Assembly (NCBI GenBank): GCA_021106665.1
Contig: JAIOTR010000135.1
Span: 1-18,288, forward strand
Direction: 5' to 3'
Length of the DNA: 18,288 nucleotides
Source of the DNA: Bacteroidales bacterium
GTDB lineage: Bacteria > Bacteroidota > Bacteroidia > Bacteroidales > JAADJA01
Below, one piece after another: positions 14,620 through 18,288 of the stretch. Numbering within the stretch: the first letter of the stretch is position 1; every line of letters begins with the position of its first letter. The translations under genes and the position numbers were made by a program. Below the pieces are notes generated by a model. That model did no database searches and was not told the origin of the DNA. It saw nothing but the letters and a program-made list of their open reading frames with translations.

Positions 14620-15897
14620 ATGAAAAGAGATTCATTAGTTTTTGAAATCCTCGAAAAGGAAGCCAAACGGCAAAAGTATGGAATTGAATTAATCGCATCG
14701 GAAAATTTTGTCAGCGATCAGGTGTTGGAATCCATGGGATCTATTATGACAAATAAATATGCGGAGGGTTATCCCGGTAAACGATATTATGGTGGTTGCC
14801 AGCATGTGGATGAAACTGAACAGTTGGCCATTGACAGGCTGAAGGAATTGTTTGGCGCTGAGTGGGCCAATGTGCAGCCCCATTCCGGAGCACAGGCTAA
14901 TATGGCTGTTTTTCTTACATTATTAAAACCCGGTGATGTTTTTATGGGACTTGACCTTTCGCATGGTGGACACCTGTCTCATGGATCTCATGTTAATTCA
15001 TCAGGTATTCTATATAAACCAATTGCTTATAAGGTTAAAGAAGATACAGGCATCGTAGATTATGATGAAATGGAGGAAGTTGCTTTACGTGATAAACCAA
15101 AGCTAATCCTTGCAGGCGCTTCCGCTTATTCACGCGATTGGGATTATAAGCGTATGCGGGAAATTGCTGATAAGATCGGTGCTTTTTTGATGGCTGATAT
15201 TGCTCATCCTGCCGGTTTGATTGCTGTTGGATTATTGAATGATCCACTAAAATATTGTCATGTTGTTACTTCTACAACTCACAAAACTCTTCGTGGCCCT
15301 CGTGGAGGTATTATTTTGATGGGGCAGGACTTTGATAATCCGTTTGGAAAAACAACTCCTAAGGGAGTTATCAGGAAAATGTCCTCCTTATTTAACTCGG
15401 GCGTTTTCCCAGGTATTCAGGGTGGACCGCTGGAGCATGTCATTGCTGCCAAAGCTGTAGCATTCGGTGAAGCTCTTACTAAAGAATACAAATATTATAT
15501 GATACAGGTAAAGAAAAATGCTGAAGTGATGGCCAATGCCTTTATTGAAAAGGGATATCACGTGATCTCTGATGGAACAGATAATCATTTGATGCTGATT
15601 GATCTCAGAAATAAATTTCCGGAAATAACAGGAAGAAAAGTAGAAAATATGCTGGTTTTAGCAGATATAACCGTGAATAAAAATATGGTTCCGTTCGACA
15701 GTCGTTCACCTTTCCAGACTTCAGGATTACGGATTGGAACACCTGCGATTACAACAAGAGGCATGAAAGAAGAACACATGCCTGTTATTGTTGATTTTAT
15801 TGACCAGGTTATTTCAGATATTGAAAATGAAGACCTGATTCCGAAAGTAAGGAAAGAGGTGAATGAGATGATGGGTGAGTTTCCGATGTTTGCTTAA
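14620..15897 (+). CDS. glyA: Serine hydroxymethyltransferase
   Basis: 425 residues, normal length. This cytosolic PLP enzyme interconverts serine plus tetrahydrofolate with glycine plus 5,10-methylene-tetrahydrofolate, the main one-carbon entry point. The opening is YGIELIASENFVSDQVLE, followed by TNKYAEGYPGKRYYGGCQHVD (about 44-64), LDLSHGGHLSHGS (111-123) and MADIAHPAGL (191-200). The PLP-lysine block VTSTTHKTLRGPRGG (216-230) has Lys222. The C-terminal VNKNMVPFD...GLRIGTPAITTRGM is standard. The last residues are NEMMGEFPMFA; the DNA coding for this tail is duplicated near 18042-18066. The ATG follows an A-rich stretch with no Shine-Dalgarno. It is convergent with the next gene, with a 40-bp gap. 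Confidence 0.98.
   Translation: MKRDSLVFEILEKEAKRQKYGIELIASENFVSDQVLESMGSIMTNKYAEGYPGKRYYGGCQHVDETEQLAIDRLKELFGAEWANVQPHSGAQANMAVFLTLLKPGDVFMGLDLSHGGHLSHGSHVNSSGILYKPIAYKVKEDTGIVDYDEMEEVALRDKPKLILAGASAYSRDWDYKRMREIADKIGAFLMADIAHPAGLIAVGLLNDPLKYCHVVTSTTHKTLRGPRGGIILMGQDFDNPFGKTTPKGVIRKMSSLFNSGVFPGIQGGPLEHVIAAKAVAFGEALTKEYKYYMIQVKKNAEVMANAFIEKGYHVISDGTDNHLMLIDLRNKFPEITGRKVENMLVLADITVNKNMVPFDSRSPFQTSGLRIGTPAITTRGMKEEHMPVIVDFIDQVISDIENEDLIPKVRKEVNEMMGEFPMFA
15868..15892 (+). repeat. 25-bp direct repeat, copy 1 (inside glyA 3' end)
   Basis: This stretch encodes the MMGEFPMF tail of GlyA and matches 18042-18066 at 24 of 25 positions (the only difference is G at 15875 against C at 18049). The core gagtttccgatgtttg is identical. 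The two copies are 2174 bp apart and flank the type A T9SS gene. Confidence 0.85.
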
Positions 15898-15937
15898 TGG
15901 GATTACAATCGCATTTATTAAGGTTACAAACAGTTTT

Positions 15938-17872
15938 CTATCTTATAATTATTTTTCGAATTGTATTAAAATCTGAAGAGTTTATCTTCAGGAAATAGAT
16001 TGCCGGTTGAATGCTTTCTACATTGACTGTTAAGTTTTCTGAATTTGCTTGTACTGTTTCCCATTGATAAACTTTCTGACCTGAAATATCCAACAATTCT
16101 ATTAAAATGTGACCTTCTATTACCGAATTGAATTTAATATTTATCAAATCATCTGCAGGATTAGGATATATTGAAAAGTAATCATCTTCATTTTGATATT
16201 TATCAGTTCCAATAATTAATAAAGTAAATATATTGGAAGGATCTGATTCACCCTCATCATACACTGCCGTTACATAATATTCATAATAATACCATGTTGG
16301 GTATGGTAAGATATCATTATCTATATAAGTCGTATCTGTAACTGGCTCCATGTTTATCTTATCGAAAGGATCAAAAAGAACAGACCTGTAAATGTTGTAC
16401 CCTAAAAAGTTTTTTGCAAAGTTATGTTTCTTCTGAGTTTTGCAATTATTAGGTAGAAATGAAACAAATGCCTTTAAATTAAAGTTATAATCCAGATTAT
16501 AGGAAGCAGCCATCGATTCCCAGATAGACCCATCAAATGATATCATATCACCATTATATTGAATAGCCGGACCATCATCAGTACCAACAGGAAAAATTCC
16601 AGCTTCATGCGTAACTGAATAACCAAACCAAAGTTCATTATTTACATCAATTTGAACTGATTCGTTAAGTGCTATTTCGTTCCATTCATCCACGTTGAAA
16701 TTTATAACATCCTGTTCATATACAAGATTTGTTGCATTTGCTCCTGTCCATATTTTAATAGAATACGAGGCATTAATATCATTACAAGGATAAAATGCTA
16801 CTTTCGTAATGAACATATCATCAAAGTCGGTTAAATCCATAGGGTTCCAATGTGATGCTACATAAAATGTTCCTCCATCAGTTAATCCAATGGAATTACC
16901 GGTATTAATTCCATTATCCCAATGTATCCATCCCTCTCCTGCAAAAGGGGGACTCCATGATAAATAATTATAACTTCCAAAATGATCACCCGTTAAATTT
17001 TGAGGTGGTAATATGGGAATTAATTCAATATTTTGTTGTATAAGTATTGTATCTACCTCGAAATTTTCATTTGTAAAATTCACGTAAGTATCAGCAGAAA
17101 CAGACAATATGTATGTTCCAAATGGTATATTTTCCACTTCAAATTCACCTATGGAGTTAGTTGTATCCATATGGTTACCTATTGTTACAATTGCTCCTTC
17201 AATAGGATATGTTGTGAAAAAGTCCACAACTGTGCCTTCTATATTTGAATATAACGAAAAATGAACCGTATCGCAAATTTGTTCTGAGTAACATGTATCC
17301 TCATAATTAGGTGTGTATATGGCTTCAATACAAGCATTGTAATCGCACGGGAATTGAGGATAGATGAGATAGAAAGTGTCTATGATATAAGATGAGTTGA
17401 GCAAGTATTCATCCCAATATAAGTTATATCCTAAAAATGAATGTGAAGGTCCTGAAATATCAGGTGGTTCCCAGGTGCATAAAACGAAATCTTCCACAGA
17501 ATTGGCAGTAAAATTTTCTGGTGGTTCCTGATTTGCTGGTAAGAGTTTAACATACAATGTTACAGTTTGTCCAAATGCCAGTGTAACATTACCTGACTTT
17601 GAATAGTAGTCACAATTTCCCTCCACTTCATAATTGTATGTACCTGCCGGAATGGCGAATATTATTAATCCGAAACTTGCGGTTATACCTGTATATGAAC
17701 CAACATTTACTGTCATACCAATTAAGGGCTCCCCAGTTATGGAATCGCTAACGTAAACATAAAGAAAGGCGTATAGGTCTTCTGAGTTGTCAATTTTTTC
17801 AGAACCTTTTGCCTCAATGGCTATTAGAATGGTAAGCATTAGAGCAAACAGGAGGATGATCTTATTTTTCAT
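15938..17872 (-). CDS. Large secreted multi-domain protein with type A T9SS C-terminal signal
   Basis: 644 residues from the ATG at 17872, where a clean signal peptide begins (MKNKIILLFALMLTILIAIEA). The frame can be extended 41 residues to 17995, but that adds a basic stretch and a second hydrophobic segment ahead of the signal, so the inner start is preferred. Residues about 30-110 look like a carboxypeptidase regulatory-like/PEGA-type fold (VSDSITGEPLIGMTVNVGSY). A fibronectin-III-like unit follows (PPENFTANSVEDFVLCTWEPP), then a second regulatory-like domain (IEGTVVDFFTTYPIEGAIVTI), a second Fn3-like unit split by a jelly-roll-like insert (WIHWDNGINTG...IKIWTGAN), and a third (FLGYNIYRSV). 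The last 80 or so residues (YFSIYPNPADDLINIKF...ISGQKVY...AIYFLKI) form the type A sorting domain. It is probably displayed on the cell surface; ligand or activity is unknown. Confidence 0.88.
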   Translation of the reverse strand: MKNKIILLFALMLTILIAIEAKGSEKIDNSEDLYAFLYVYVSDSITGEPLIGMTVNVGSYTGITASFGLIIFAIPAGTYNYEVEGNCDYYSKSGNVTLAFGQTVTLYVKLLPANQEPPENFTANSVEDFVLCTWEPPDISGPSHSFLGYNLYWDEYLLNSSYIIDTFYLIYPQFPCDYNACIEAIYTPNYEDTCYSEQICDTVHFSLYSNIEGTVVDFFTTYPIEGAIVTIGNHMDTTNSIGEFEVENIPFGTYILSVSADTYVNFTNENFEVDTILIQQNIELIPILPPQNLTGDHFGSYNYLSWSPPFAGEGWIHWDNGINTGNSIGLTDGGTFYVASHWNPMDLTDFDDMFITKVAFYPCNDINASYSIKIWTGANATNLVYEQDVINFNVDEWNEIALNESVQIDVNNELWFGYSVTHEAGIFPVGTDDGPAIQYNGDMISFDGSIWESMAASYNLDYNFNLKAFVSFLPNNCKTQKKHNFAKNFLGYNIYRSVLFDPFDKINMEPVTDTTYIDNDILPYPTWYYYEYYVTAVYDEGESDPSNIFTLLIIGTDKYQNEDDYFSIYPNPADDLINIKFNSVIEGHILIELLDISGQKVYQWETVQANSENLTVNVESIQPAIYFLKINSSDFNTIRKIIIR

Positions 17873-18041
17873 GATAACCAGGTTTGAATGATTGTTTTGT
17901 AAAAATAGTAAAAAAGCGAGGAATAAGATAATTTCTAACTTGTTTTTTAGATGTGATTTCAACCTTATAAGTTTTTTAGCACTGATTTTCTTCAACTTGT
18001 AAGGTTTTGCTTTATCGATCGGATAATTTCCGGTATTAAAA
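17873..18041. other. Gene-poor intergenic stretch between T9SS gene and glyA-tail copy
   Basis: With the preferred start of the T9SS gene, 17873-18130 (258 bp) holds no convincing gene. On the minus strand TAAGGTTG (17960-17967) is a weak match to TAnnTTTG and could be the T9SS gene promoter. The alternative N-terminal extension of that gene (17873-17995) lies here. At the right end comes the duplicated glyA tail. Confidence 0.4.
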
Positions 18042-18066
18042 ATGATGGCTGAGTTTCCGATGTTTG
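18042..18066 (+). repeat. 25-bp direct repeat, copy 2 (relic of glyA 3' end)
   Basis: A near-exact copy of glyA bases 15868-15892. In the same frame it reads MMAEFPMFVS then TAA (18073-18075), mirroring MMGEFPMFA-stop of GlyA. An in-frame stop (18024-18026) lies just upstream, so it is not a gene. It looks like a displaced or duplicated glyA terminus. Confidence 0.8.
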
Positions 18067-18106
18067 TCAGCTAATAGATCTCAATTTAAAACAAAGAGAG
18101 TTTCCG

Positions 18107-18114
18107 TATTTTTG
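18107..18114 (+). promoter_or_regulatory. Bacteroidota -7 promoter element upstream of ModE-like gene
   Basis: TATTTTTG is an exact TAnnTTTG match, 16 bp before the ATG at 18131, implying a very short leader. No clear -33 TTG is seen. It lies 40 bp after the duplicated glyA tail. Confidence 0.6.
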
Positions 18115-18130
18115 TAGAAATTTTTTATTT

Positions 18131-18288
18131 ATGTCTATTAACGAATCAATTGATAAAATCAGATTCAATTATAAAATCTGGCTTTCAACAGAAGATGGTA
18201 GTGGAATTATGGGCGATGGGAAATGGAAAATCCTGAAAGCTATTAAGGAGCATGGTTCCCTTAAAGCAGCTACAGAAGCCCTAGGCAT
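18131..18288 (+). CDS. ModE/LysR-type winged-helix regulator (3' end outside window)
   Basis: The first 52 residues are visible and the frame runs off the window. The sequence FNYKIWLSTEDGSGIMGDGKWKILKAIKEHGSLKAATEALG matches the N-terminal winged-helix domain of ModE-type regulators, which typically read 'KvWLe..G...lG.Gr..LL.aI.e.GSIs.AAk.lGmSYr'. Family members bind DNA near molybdenum uptake or molybdoenzyme genes, and in full-length ModE a C-terminal domain senses molybdate. Many Bacteroidota versions contain only the DNA-binding domain (about 110 residues), and the window cannot show which form this is. The ATG is chosen because it follows a perfect -7 box at suitable distance and precedes the conserved domain. 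Confidence 0.8.
   Translation, partial: MSINESIDKIRFNYKIWLSTEDGSGIMGDGKWKILKAIKEHGSLKAATEALG

Noticed and set aside
17873..17995. 41-residue N-terminal extension of the type A T9SS protein
   Set aside because: It precedes a complete signal peptide and would bury it; the inner ATG at 17872 is far more likely, although the extension is open.
15893..18041. Insertion sequence or composite transposon between the glyA-tail repeats
   Set aside because: No transposase or integrase frame and no terminal inverted repeats were seen; only the single T9SS gene lies between the copies.

Overview
The window looks like chromosomal DNA of a Bacteroidota (Bacteroidetes) bacterium, probably a Bacteroidia-type or related free-living lineage. 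The DNA is AT-rich. Several genes are preceded by the Bacteroidota -7 promoter element TAnnTTTG, and Shine-Dalgarno sequences are mostly absent. Two genes encode surface proteins with type IX secretion (T9SS) C-terminal signals (one type A, one type B). The gene order porG-like / uppS / bamA / skp / skp is, from my knowledge of Porphyromonas and relatives, a conserved Bacteroidota block. No tRNA, rRNA, CRISPR array or insertion sequence was seen.

Layout, left to right. 1-2024 (+): the 3' part of a CBS/ACT-like protein gene, 2 bp from a one-POTRA Omp85-type outer-membrane protein. 2142-3020 (+): NAD kinase. 3109-8700 (+): an envelope biogenesis cluster made of a PorG-like small beta-barrel, undecaprenyl diphosphate synthase, BamA, and two OmpH/Skp periplasmic chaperones. 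It ends in a clear intrinsic terminator at 8701-8729. 8841-10686 (+): a two-gene accessory module that I read as a type II restriction-modification system, with a PD-(D/E)XK-like endonuclease overlapping a beta-class DNA methyltransferase that starts at TTG. 14448-10702 (-): a zinc M16 peptidase, its non-catalytic M16 partner, and a type B T9SS cargo protein. 14620-15897 (+): glyA, divergent from the M16 operon. 17872-15938 (-): a large multi-domain type A T9SS protein. 18131-end (+): the start of a ModE-like winged-helix regulator.

How they fit together: BamA, the two Skp chaperones and the second Omp85 protein build the outer membrane. UppS supplies the undecaprenyl carrier for wall and surface glycans. 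The PorG-like barrel belongs to the secretion machine that would export the two T9SS cargo proteins found in the same window. The restriction-modification pair sits just after the skp terminator and looks like an insertion into an otherwise housekeeping neighbourhood.

The observation most worth checking is a 25-bp near-perfect duplication of the 3' end of glyA (15868-15892), found again at 18042-18066 on the far side of the type A T9SS gene. It suggests that the roughly 2.17-kb segment carrying that gene was inserted or duplicated at the glyA terminus. I found no convincing wholly new multi-gene system.
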